Shown here: one piece after another, positions 1 to 5,490 of the stretch | Layout: each line of letters opens with the position of its first letter | Position numbering within the stretch: the stretch's first letter is position 1 | NCBI GenBank assembly: GCA_022865445.1 | Contig: JALHSX010000300.1 | Span: forward strand, 1 to 5,490 | DNA: 5,490 bases | DNA from: Thermoplasmata archaeon | Lineage (GTDB): Archaea > Thermoplasmatota > Thermoplasmata > UBA10834 | Reading direction: 5' to 3' | The notes under the pieces: generated by a model | The model's database searches: none | Seen by the model: only the letters and a program-made list of their open reading frames with translations | Told to the model about the DNA's origin: nothing | Made by a program: the position numbers and the translations under genes

Positions 1-24
1 CCGCGATGTAATCGGCCTCTGTAT

Positions 25-32
25 CTATAAAC
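25..32 (-). promoter_or_regulatory. Possible archaeal TATA box for a gene beyond the left edge
   Basis: Read on the minus strand, the octamer is TTTATAGA-like (GTTTATAG at 32-25), preceded by a purine-rich GGGAATC stretch that could serve as a BRE element. It lies just after the stop codon of the flippase gene. Transcription would be expected to start about 25 nt further left, near position 3, so any gene it serves begins outside the window; no ATG, GTG or TTG is visible on the minus strand between the box and the edge. The call rests on sequence resemblance alone. Confidence 0.35.
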
Positions 33-44
33 GATTCCCGCAGA

Positions 45-1628
45 CTATTGGCCCCGCTTTCCCAAGAGCTCATGCACCACGTACTGCAAGGTGTCTTGGG
101 GGGTCAACATTGATCTGAAGTATCTGTAGTCCGAGGTTTCGAGTTCCCCCATCACATATGCGGTCGCCCCGTAGGTGACCGTGCCAACCAACGCCAGCAC
201 AACTAGGGCGAGCCAATCGACTGAAGGAATGAACATCCAGTCGACCGTGTACATCACGCCCACCATGACGACCGCGCTCAGCAGGTGCTTGAAGGACCTG
301 GAGTTTGGAACTATCTTTGCTGTCTTCCAGGCCATGTAGCGAAGGATGAAGAAATAATAGATCGCCATGATCAACAACGAAGACGCTGCGCCGAAGCCCT
401 TCAGGCCGAGCATCTTGATACCGTGGACCTCCTCAGGGACCAGGATGATCATGGCAACGAGCTGGAGCACGAAGCCTCCGAGCCCTATCATCGCCAAAGT
501 CCCGTGCTTTCCGACGCCCACAATAGCCGACCGCAGCGGAAGCGCGAGCGCAACAACTGCGCTGCTGATCACTAGGACATCCATTGTCTGCACCGCGGGG
601 GAGAACTGATCGCCCAGGAAGACGGTCACAATCTGCTGACCGAACGTGAGATAGAAGGCGGCTGTGGGGATGACGACTAGCGAAACGTAGCGCTCCGCCT
701 GGTTGACGACGTCCCAGCTGGCTGCAACATCCTTTCTCCAGAAGTACGTGGTCACCGAGGGAAGTATGAGTGTGGCGACGGAAAGGGAGAACACGCTGAC
801 GAAAACGGCCATCTTCTGGACGCCGAAGTAGAGTCCCAGCTCGTGATAGCCCCAGAAATTCCCAACGAACAACTTGTCCAGGTAGAGGTCAAGTATGATT
901 ATGGCGGACACTGCGAAGACAGGGGCCAATGAACGGATGTACTTCTTCAGGATGAAACGATCCGGCATCGATATCTTCACCTGGCTCATCAGCAGCGCGA
1001 CAAGCAGCGCTGACGCGATTATCCCTGCAGCATACGACGCTGAAAGCAGCGCCGGTCCGTCAGCAGTAGATCCTGACGAGGAGCTCGCGACGAAGATGAT
1101 GAACGACACTCTCACAACCAGCTCCAGAAGGGCCGGGACGTGGACCTTCGCCACGGCACCCTGAGCATCGAACGTGTGCGTCGCGATCTGGCTTATGCCG
1201 AGCAAGACGTAGTAGATGAGAAATGCCAACATCGAGTCTAGCACGACCTCGTTCGATGGCATCGCACCCCCGAGCTGGCCTCTCCTCCACAGCTCGATCA
1301 GAACGTAAGTCACTATTGAGAAGATCGCGAGAAGTGCGATCCTTATCGTCGCGTATGCTCCAACACATTTCCCAAGATCCTCGCCGCTTCGAATATGATT
1401 CGCGTGGACTGAGCCGACCCCGAAGTCGGACAGGAAACTGAGGATTCCGACGGAGGCCATGGCGAAGCCCATGATGCCCAACACATCCGGGCCCATGTTC
1501 TGTGCGATGAATACCAGTGCGGCTGTGCCGAGAACTGCCCCGACCACGCCGTTGACGACCGCGATGGCTGACTTCGGACTCATCAGCCTCTGGTTGGGAT
1601 CCGACCCCCGCACGCCCTCCTCGGGCAT
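45..1628 (-). CDS. Wzx/MATE-type polysaccharide (lipid-linked oligosaccharide) flippase
   Basis: This is a 527-residue polytopic membrane protein of the MOP/MATE superfamily, polysaccharide-biosynthesis branch (Wzx/RfbX-like). Members move lipid-linked oligosaccharides across the cytoplasmic membrane for surface polysaccharide assembly or, in archaea, protein N-glycosylation. About 14 hydrophobic segments can be read, roughly at residues 21-42, 48-68, 88-112, 130-148, 165-181, 195-214, 230-250, 265-290, 313-335, 348-370, 376-397, 412-430, 447-465 and 472-493, which matches the family's usual topology and length. Family-like features include the early LSDFGVGS segment (residues 64-73, like the common DlGl motif) and FLGDQFSPA (337-345) before helix 10. 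The ATG at 1628 is chosen because a TATA box lies about 27 nt upstream. An alternative ATG at 1583 (residue 16) would begin just before helix 1. No glycosyltransferase genes are visible alongside, so the transported glycan cannot be inferred. The family call is firm; the substrate is unknown. Confidence 0.85.
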   Translation of the reverse strand: MPEEGVRGSDPNQRLMSPKSAIAVVNGVVGAVLGTAALVFIAQNMGPDVLGIMGFAMASVGILSFLSDFGVGSVHANHIRSGEDLGKCVGAYATIRIALLAIFSIVTYVLIELWRRGQLGGAMPSNEVVLDSMLAFLIYYVLLGISQIATHTFDAQGAVAKVHVPALLELVVRVSFIIFVASSSSGSTADGPALLSASYAAGIIASALLVALLMSQVKISMPDRFILKKYIRSLAPVFAVSAIIILDLYLDKLFVGNFWGYHELGLYFGVQKMAVFVSVFSLSVATLILPSVTTYFWRKDVAASWDVVNQAERYVSLVVIPTAAFYLTFGQQIVTVFLGDQFSPAVQTMDVLVISSAVVALALPLRSAIVGVGKHGTLAMIGLGGFVLQLVAMIILVPEEVHGIKMLGLKGFGAASSLLIMAIYYFFILRYMAWKTAKIVPNSRSFKHLLSAVVMVGVMYTVDWMFIPSVDWLALVVLALVGTVTYGATAYVMGELETSDYRYFRSMLTPQDTLQYVVHELLGKRGQ

Positions 1629-1630
1629 AG

Positions 1631-1636
1631 CTCCTT
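1631..1636 (-). promoter_or_regulatory. AAGGAG Shine-Dalgarno-like motif very close to the flippase ATG
   Basis: AAGGAG on the minus strand is separated from the ATG at 1628 by only two bases, shorter than the usual 5-9. If transcription starts from the adjacent TATA box it would begin at or next to the ATG and leave this motif out of the mRNA. The motif could work only on a longer transcript reading through from the aminotransferase gene, or it could be fortuitous. Confidence 0.35.
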
Positions 1637-1650
1637 AAGATATGGCACGC

Positions 1651-1658
1651 AATATAAA
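1651..1658 (-). promoter_or_regulatory. Archaeal TATA box of the flippase gene
   Basis: The minus-strand octamer TTTATATT is close to the archaeal TATA consensus. Its centre lies about 27 nt upstream of the A of the flippase ATG at 1628. Archaeal transcription normally starts 25-27 nt downstream of the TATA centre, so a leaderless transcript is predicted. It sits in the 49-nt gap after the aminotransferase gene, which suggests that the flippase has its own promoter in addition to any read-through. Confidence 0.65.
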
Positions 1659-1677
1659 TCTGCTGGTCGGGACACCG

Positions 1678-2802
1678 TCACAGCTTGGCCACAAGCTCCT
1701 TCACGATTTCCAGACCCTTCGAGATGTTCTCCCTCGAATTCGCGTACGAGAACCTAAGGTGTCCCTCACCCAAGGACCCGAATGACCCTCCGGGTGCACA
1801 AATGACCCCCTTGTCGAGTATCTTCAGGGCGAGCTTCTCTGACGGCATATCATGCGCATACTTGGGAAAAACGTAGAATGCTCCATTCACCGGCGATGTG
1901 GTGAAAGAAGGTATCTCGGCGAGCTTCTTCATCGCGACGTCTCTCCGTTTCCTGAACTCTTCCAAGACATGCGCCTGGAACTTGTCCAAAACCTTCAATC
2001 CCTCGAGGACGCCGTACTGAGTAGGTGTGGCCGGACACGCAAGCGTGTAGTATTGGACTTTGGAGAGCTGCTGGACGATCTCCTTCGAGGTCGCGACATA
2101 GCCTATCCTCCAACCCGTTGCTGCCAATGACTTCGAGAATGAATTGACGACAATCGTGTCGTTGTGGAACCGCGCAAAAGACCAGTGCTCGCCCTCGTAG
2201 ACGTAGTCGTTGTAGACCTCATCCGAGAGAATGTAGAGCTTGTGATCCTTCGCCAACTCGCTGAGCGCCTTGACCGTCTCCTTCGGGAATACCGTCCCAG
2301 TGGGGTTCGAGGGACTGTTGACTATGATCGCTTTGGTCCTGGGGGTTATCAGGGACTTGATCTCTTCGATATTCGGCAGGTATTTGTTCTCCATCTTGAG
2401 TGAATACTCGATAGGCCTGCCGCCGGCCAGCTTCACATCCGGGCCGTAGATGATGAATCCTGGATTGGGGATGAGGACCTCATTGCCCTCATCCAATATG
2501 GTCTCGCATGCGATCCTCATTCCCTCGGTGGCGCCTGCAGTCACGATCACGTTCTCGAACGAGACATCCTTTCGGTATTTCCTGAGGTTCTCCGCAATCG
2601 CCTCGCGGAGTTCCATGATACCGGCGCTCGGGCCGTACTTGTTATGCCCTTTCTCCAACGCCTCGCAAAAAGCTCGAATCATCTCCTCAGGAGGCTGAAT
2701 ATCTGGTTCGCCTAGACCAAGGTTGATTGCCCCAGGTGGCGCTGCCTCGAACATCTTCCTGATGCCCGAAACCTTCAGTGATGAGACGCGCTCTGGAAAC
2801 AT
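1678..2802 (-). CDS. Class I/II pyridoxal-phosphate-dependent aminotransferase (AspAT-like)
   Basis: This is a 374-residue cytoplasmic fold-type I aminotransferase, a normal length for the Iγ/archaeal AspB group. It transfers the amino group of an amino acid to a 2-oxo acid using PLP. With ATG-2802 as residue 1, visible landmarks are LGLGEPD (28-34), KYGPSAG (55-61), the cofactor-phosphate loop TAGATEG (88-94), Tyr119, SPSNPTG with Asn166 (163-169), SDEVY with Asp194 and Tyr197, NSFSKSLAATGWRIGY with Schiff-base Lys224 and Arg232, and HLRFSYA with Arg350, the expected substrate-carboxylate arginine. All key residues are present, so the enzyme should be active. An in-frame TTG at 2805 would add one residue; ATG is preferred. 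No Shine-Dalgarno motif precedes it, so it may be leaderless. The gene lies 49 nt upstream of the flippase gene on the same strand. Substrate preference (aspartate, aromatic, branched-chain or other) cannot be read from sequence. DegT-type sugar aminotransferases are excluded by these motifs. Confidence 0.93.
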   Translation of the reverse strand: MFPERVSSLKVSGIRKMFEAAPPGAINLGLGEPDIQPPEEMIRAFCEALEKGHNKYGPSAGIMELREAIAENLRKYRKDVSFENVIVTAGATEGMRIACETILDEGNEVLIPNPGFIIYGPDVKLAGGRPIEYSLKMENKYLPNIEEIKSLITPRTKAIIVNSPSNPTGTVFPKETVKALSELAKDHKLYILSDEVYNDYVYEGEHWSFARFHNDTIVVNSFSKSLAATGWRIGYVATSKEIVQQLSKVQYYTLACPATPTQYGVLEGLKVLDKFQAHVLEEFRKRRDVAMKKLAEIPSFTTSPVNGAFYVFPKYAHDMPSEKLALKILDKGVICAPGGSFGSLGEGHLRFSYANSRENISKGLEIVKELVAKL

Positions 2803-2813
2803 CAAGCAGCTAA

Positions 2814-2824
2814 CGTATATTTCC
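2814..2824. promoter_or_regulatory. AT-rich TATA-like element in the divergent intergenic region
   Basis: The sequence reads CGTATATTT on the plus strand and GGAAATATACG on the minus strand, so it could serve either direction. For the minus-strand aminotransferase it is too close: its centre is about 17 nt from the ATG at 2802, which would put the start of transcription inside the gene. For the plus-strand oxidoreductase it would give a leader of about 145 nt. A weaker minus-strand alternative, TTAATGTA-like, lies around 2824-2833 at about leaderless spacing. The rest of the region up to 2988 shows no further clear element apart from the ribosome binding site. Confidence 0.25.
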
Positions 2825-2976
2825 GTACATTAAGCGTTCTAAAGTACAAACGAGACGCGAGCAACGTGCTAGCAGGACACAATGCGCGATCGGAGGACTG
2901 GCAGAGTGCGAACGGGGACTTCGCGAATAAGTCTAAGAGGGCGGAAGCTGGTGACATTTCATCAAACGCAGCCTGG

Positions 2977-2981
2977 GGAGG
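2977..2981 (+). promoter_or_regulatory. Shine-Dalgarno site that decides the oxidoreductase start
   Basis: GGAGG lies seven bases before the ATG at 2989, the best ribosome binding site in the window. It supports ATG-2989 over the upstream in-frame GTG at 2866. It also implies that this gene, unlike its leftward neighbours, is translated from a leadered mRNA. Confidence 0.75.
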
Positions 2982-2988
2982 AATCCAA

Positions 2989-4494
2989 ATGCACGCCAAA
3001 ACCATCGCCATCATCGGAGCTGGACTGGCAGGTCTGTCGACCGGATGCTACGCTCAGATGAATGGATACTCCACGCACATCTTCGAGCATCACTCCAAAG
3101 CTGGCGGAGTTGCCGCCGCCTGGCGTCGGGACGGATACCTCATAGATGGGGGAATTCACTTCTTGATGGGGCACAAGCCCGGAACGGTGACCTACCAATT
3201 GTACGAGGAACTCGGCATAGTCCAATGCAATCACTTTCCGGATATGACGATCTACGGAAGGTTCATCGACGAGGCCAGCGGCAAGACCATCGACTTGACA
3301 TTTGATCTGGACAGACTCGAGAAGGACCTAAAGGGAATCGCGCCTGTCGACTCGAAGGTCATCGAGAACATGATATCTGACATTCGGAGGATGGAAAGGG
3401 CCGACCTAGTCGGGATGATGAGCACAGAGAAACCTCCGGAACTGATGGGACTTCTCGACAAGCTGAGGATGTTCTGGAGGATGCGCAGAGTTCTGCGGTT
3501 CTTCCGCGGGAGATACTCGAAACCGATGAAGGATAATCCGCTGGGTGCTCAGGATCCGCTATTGAGGAGAGTACTTGAGAACCTCTTCTTGCCGGAAGTG
3601 CCCCTCTGGTTTGTCCTGATGATAATGGCGCTAGTCGCCAATAGGCAGATGGGTCTGCTTGAAGGGGGGTGTCCCGATTTCGTGGAGCCCATCGAAAGGA
3701 AGTACAGGAGTCTCGGCGGCGAGTTGACATACGGCGCGAAAGTCGAGAAGATCGTGGTCGAGAACGGGAAGGCTGTAGGAGTCAGGTTTGCGGATGGCAC
3801 GGAGCACAGGGCGGACATAGTAGTCTCGGCCGCCGATGGATACAGCACGATCTTCGAAATGCTGGGAGGGGAGTTTGTCGATGATCGCATCAAGGAGAGA
3901 TATCAAAGCTGGAAGCTCATCAAACCGATCATCATTGTCAGTTTCGGCGTGTCCCGCACGTTCCCCTGTGAACCACCGTTCAGCTCAATCATGGTCAAGG
4001 ACCCGCTGAGGATAGGCAACGATAACATCCCTGGCTTCGGCGTGCGCATATTCAACTACAGCACGAAATTCGCGCCAGCGGGTAAGACCGTGGTTCAGGT
4101 TCTTGTCGAATCCAGCTGGGACTACTGGAACAATCTAAGGAGTGATCGAGCGAGGTACGAGGCTGAGAAGAAGAGGATCGCCGCAGAAATGCTGAGGAGG
4201 CTCGAGAAGTACTATCCAGGAATCTCGTCGAGGGTCGAAGTCGAGGACGTCGCGACTCCCTACACACTTTGGCGCTACACACTGAACCACAAAGGGGCAT
4301 ACATGAGCTGGTTACCTGCCGCGGACAAGATTCTCGAAACGATACCGAGGACACTCCCTGGGCTCTCCAACTTCTACATGGCTGGGCAGTGGACCACACC
4401 TGGAGGATCGGTCCCCACCAGTCTCTTCTCGGGTCGCCAGCTCATAGAGGTGCTCTGCAATCAGGATGGAAAGAAGTTCGCGGTTCCCAAGTAA
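2989..4494 (+). CDS. Phytoene desaturase/CrtISO-family FAD-dependent oxidoreductase
   Basis: This is a 501-residue flavoprotein of the CrtI/CrtISO/retinol-saturase type (COG1233-like), whose members desaturate, saturate or isomerise polyisoprenoid chains, usually as peripheral membrane proteins. The N-terminal dinucleotide fold is textbook: IIGAGLAG (8-15) gives GxGxxG, Glu33 ends strand 2 for the adenosine ribose, and GGVAAAWRRDGYLIDGG follows at 39-55. The middle segment around 225-283 has the family pattern of GG, a long helix, GGELTYGAKVEKI, an FADGT turn and VVSAAD. The C-terminal flavin-closing motif YMAGQWTTPGGSVP continues to SGRQ at 463-484. A hydrophobic stretch near 203-225 may help membrane association. 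The start is ATG-2989 because of the GGAGG site and because the FAD fold begins immediately after. An in-frame upstream extension from GTG-2866 adds 41 unlike-family residues and is rejected. No crtB, crtY or other carotenoid genes are in view, so the substrate (carotenoid, membrane lipid chain, quinone tail or other) is unknown. The aminotransferase is divergent; the ABC gene follows after 193 nt. Confidence 0.88.
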   Translation: MHAKTIAIIGAGLAGLSTGCYAQMNGYSTHIFEHHSKAGGVAAAWRRDGYLIDGGIHFLMGHKPGTVTYQLYEELGIVQCNHFPDMTIYGRFIDEASGKTIDLTFDLDRLEKDLKGIAPVDSKVIENMISDIRRMERADLVGMMSTEKPPELMGLLDKLRMFWRMRRVLRFFRGRYSKPMKDNPLGAQDPLLRRVLENLFLPEVPLWFVLMIMALVANRQMGLLEGGCPDFVEPIERKYRSLGGELTYGAKVEKIVVENGKAVGVRFADGTEHRADIVVSAADGYSTIFEMLGGEFVDDRIKERYQSWKLIKPIIIVSFGVSRTFPCEPPFSSIMVKDPLRIGNDNIPGFGVRIFNYSTKFAPAGKTVVQVLVESSWDYWNNLRSDRARYEAEKKRIAAEMLRRLEKYYPGISSRVEVEDVATPYTLWRYTLNHKGAYMSWLPAADKILETIPRTLPGLSNFYMAGQWTTPGGSVPTSLFSGRQLIEVLCNQDGKKFAVPK

Positions 4495-4511
4495 GGCGTG
4501 AGGGAACCCTG

Positions 4512-4564
4512 GGGCTTCGTCGCTCTCAGAAGAGGATATCAGGCACCTTCTGAGGTCGAAGCTC
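4512..4564 (+). other. Two-part inverted repeat / stem-loop downstream of the oxidoreductase gene
   Basis: The inner arms CTCAGAAG (4525-4532) and CTTCTGAG (4547-4554) are perfect complements enclosing a 14-nt loop. Outside them, GCTTCG (4514-4519) pairs perfectly with CGAAGC (4557-4562), extended by a G-T wobble and a G-C pair out to 4512/4564. Between the two stems is a lopsided internal loop, about four bases on the left and one on the right if T4524 wobbles with G4555. The structure begins 18 nt after the stop codon at 4494. No U-run follows on the plus strand, so it is not a classic intrinsic terminator. It may shape the 3' end or stability of the oxidoreductase mRNA, or be a small structured RNA. 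The pairing is seen directly; the function is inference. Confidence 0.55.
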
Positions 4565-4641
4565 GTCTCCCCCTCAGCGGACAAAAAGAAGACCTAGAAT
4601 CCTACGCCATCTTCCAAAGACACTGAGTGCCCAAGAAAAGC

Positions 4642-4649
4642 GTTATATT
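4642..4649 (+). promoter_or_regulatory. Archaeal TATA box of the ABC transporter gene
   Basis: GTTATATT is preceded by the purine-rich AAGAAAAG (4633-4640), which resembles a BRE. Transcription would be expected to start around 4671, giving a leader of about 17 nt that still contains the G-rich ribosome binding site. The spacing to both the start codon and the ribosome site is coherent, which indicates that the ABC gene is transcribed independently of the upstream oxidoreductase. Confidence 0.65.
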
Positions 4650-4676
4650 CGTTTGACTATCGTGTACCCGGCCATA

Positions 4677-4682
4677 GGGGGA
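4677..4682 (+). promoter_or_regulatory. G-rich ribosome binding site of the ABC ATPase gene
   Basis: GGGGGA lies six bases before the ATG at 4688. It can pair with the CCUCC end of 16S rRNA through one G-U pair, so it is a moderate rather than strong site. It supports ATG-4688 as the start. Confidence 0.5.
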
Positions 4683-4687
4683 CCACC

Positions 4688-5490
4688 ATGAATGGGGCAC
4701 TCATCGATGTTGAGAATCTTACCAAACACTATCCACCAGACGTCAAGGCGGTCGACGGCATATCGTTCGAGATCAAGTCAGGTCAGATATTCTCAATGCT
4801 TGGCCCTAATGGTGCCGGCAAAACCACGACCGTTGAGATCCTCGAGGGACTGCGAAATCCGACCTCCGGGACCGCAACTATCTTCGGGATCGACGTGACC
4901 CGCGACTACTCCAAGATACGTGACAAGGTAGGTATCCTGCCTCAGAACTTCGAACCTTTCGACGAGCTGAAGCCCGCTGAAGCCGTCGAGTACTGGGCGG
5001 GCCTCTATGACAAGAAGATGTCAAGGAAAGACATCGAACGACTGCTCGAGAAAGTCAACCTAACTGGCAGGAAGAACTCCGTCTCGAAGAAACTCTCGGG
5101 TGGCGAGAAGAGGAAGCTAGGGATTGCGCTTTCGCTAATCAACGAGCCTGAGGTTCTGTTCCTGGACGAGCCAACGACAGGGCTCGACCCGAAGGCGAGG
5201 AGGGATCTGTGGGCGCTCATCCAAGATATCAGGAAGAAGGGCACGACCGTTTTCCTGACCACCCACTACCTCGATGAGGCCGAGAAGCTGGCGGACGACG
5301 TCGCAATCATGCACAAGGGGAAGATAATCGCACAGGACAGCCCCGAGAAACTCATAAGAAAACACGCGAAGCTCACCGTGATCGTGCTCGTCGGCATCGG
5401 CCCGGATGGCCTGAAGGAGATCAAGAGGAGAGGGATAGAAGCCACCACAGAGGCCGACGGTGACATCCTAGTGCCAGTCAACGACCCCTC
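4688..5490 (+). CDS. ABC-2 type exporter ATP-binding subunit, cut by the right edge (partial)
   Basis: This frame stays open from ATG-4688 to the last base: 267 complete codons plus two bases, with no stop codon. It encodes an ABC ATPase of the CcmA/DrrA-like group (COG1131 type) that powers export of drugs, lipids or polysaccharides through an ABC-2 permease. All nucleotide-binding motifs are present: Walker A GPNGAGKT (39-46), Q-loop Gln86 in ILPQNF, signature LSGGE (136-140), Walker B VLFLDEP (156-162) with catalytic Glu161, D-loop GLDP (165-168), and switch His193 in TTHYLDEAE. The SPEKLI segment near 222 begins the C-terminal accessory region typical of this subfamily, which usually totals about 300-330 residues, so perhaps 40-60 residues are missing. 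The start is supported by a TATA box and a ribosome binding site at consistent spacing. A permease gene is expected immediately downstream, outside the window. The exported substrate is unknown. Confidence 0.93.
   Translation, partial: MNGALIDVENLTKHYPPDVKAVDGISFEIKSGQIFSMLGPNGAGKTTTVEILEGLRNPTSGTATIFGIDVTRDYSKIRDKVGILPQNFEPFDELKPAEAVEYWAGLYDKKMSRKDIERLLEKVNLTGRKNSVSKKLSGGEKRKLGIALSLINEPEVLFLDEPTTGLDPKARRDLWALIQDIRKKGTTVFLTTHYLDEAEKLADDVAIMHKGKIIAQDSPEKLIRKHAKLTVIVLVGIGPDGLKEIKRRGIEATTEADGDILVPVNDP

Noticed and set aside
285..1441. Plus-strand open frames within the flippase gene.
   Set aside because: They lie opposite a clear 14-helix membrane protein and have low-complexity translations without motifs. 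They arise from codon bias on the opposite strand.
45..2802. The aminotransferase-flippase pair considered as an amino-sugar/polysaccharide cluster.
   Set aside because: The aminotransferase is an amino-acid type class I/II enzyme, not a DegT/DnrJ/EryC1 sugar aminotransferase, and there are no glycosyltransferase or nucleotide-sugar genes nearby. The pairing looks incidental.
2867..2874. Perfect 8-bp palindrome TGCTAGCA in the divergent intergenic region, considered as an operator.
   Set aside because: It is a single copy, short and without flanking symmetry, so chance occurrence in a window this size is likely.
2866..2988. In-frame N-terminal extension of the oxidoreductase from GTG-2866 (41 extra residues).
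   Set aside because: The extension is polar, unlike the family, and precedes a FAD fold that normally starts at the N-terminus. A GGAGG site is placed correctly for ATG-2989, and no ribosome site supports the GTG.
3359..3906. Overlapping minus-strand open frames (up to 123 residues) inside the oxidoreductase gene.
   Set aside because: They are antisense shadows of a well-supported gene. Their translations are Ser/Arg/Pro-rich, with no recognisable domain and no promoter or ribosome site.
4500..4511. AGGG-AA-CCCT arms just after the oxidoreductase stop, considered as a terminator hairpin.
   Set aside because: The two-base loop is too small to form a hairpin, the arms are only four bases, and no U-run follows.
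4312..4584. Minus-strand 90-residue frame that extends into the intergenic region beyond the oxidoreductase stop.
   Set aside because: It begins with TTG, mostly overlaps the real gene antisense, resembles no known family, and its intergenic part is better explained by the stem-loop.

Overview
The window looks like a stretch of archaeal chromosome. The best guess is a euryarchaeon of the Thermoplasmatota type, but this is an inference from style and not a marker-based assignment. The evidence is AT-rich TATA-box-like octamers at archaeal spacing upstream of several genes, heavy use of AGG/AGA arginine codons, a mixture of Shine-Dalgarno and apparently leaderless starts, and archaeal-looking protein families. 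Base composition is moderate, in the mid-50s percent GC by eye. No rRNA, tRNA, CRISPR array, insertion sequence or phage gene was seen.

Layout, left to right. Positions 1-44 hold a possible minus-strand promoter aimed at a gene beyond the left edge. Positions 45-1628 (minus) encode a roughly 14-helix Wzx/MATE-type lipid-linked oligosaccharide flippase, with its own TATA box just upstream. Positions 1678-2802 (minus) encode a class I/II PLP aminotransferase, 49 nt upstream of the flippase gene and in the same direction. Positions 2803-2988 are a 186-nt divergent intergenic region. Positions 2989-4494 (plus) encode a phytoene-desaturase/CrtISO-type FAD oxidoreductase whose start is fixed by a strong ribosome binding site. 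Positions 4495-4687 are a 193-nt intergenic region with a long two-part stem-loop followed by a clear TATA box. From 4688 to the right edge (plus) runs the ATPase subunit of an ABC-2 type exporter, cut off by the window end. No gene-free stretch exceeds 300 bases.

The four genes do not form one obvious pathway. Flippase, isoprenoid-type oxidoreductase and ABC exporter ATPase could all touch the membrane or cell envelope: oligosaccharide flipping, isoprenoid saturation or desaturation, and export. Each has its own apparent promoter or orientation, so they read as ordinary neighbouring housekeeping and accessory genes. I found no convincing new multi-gene system. The points most worth a second look are the stem-loop at 4512-4564, the leaderless-versus-Shine-Dalgarno conflict at the flippase start, and the unknown substrate of the orphan CrtI-like enzyme.
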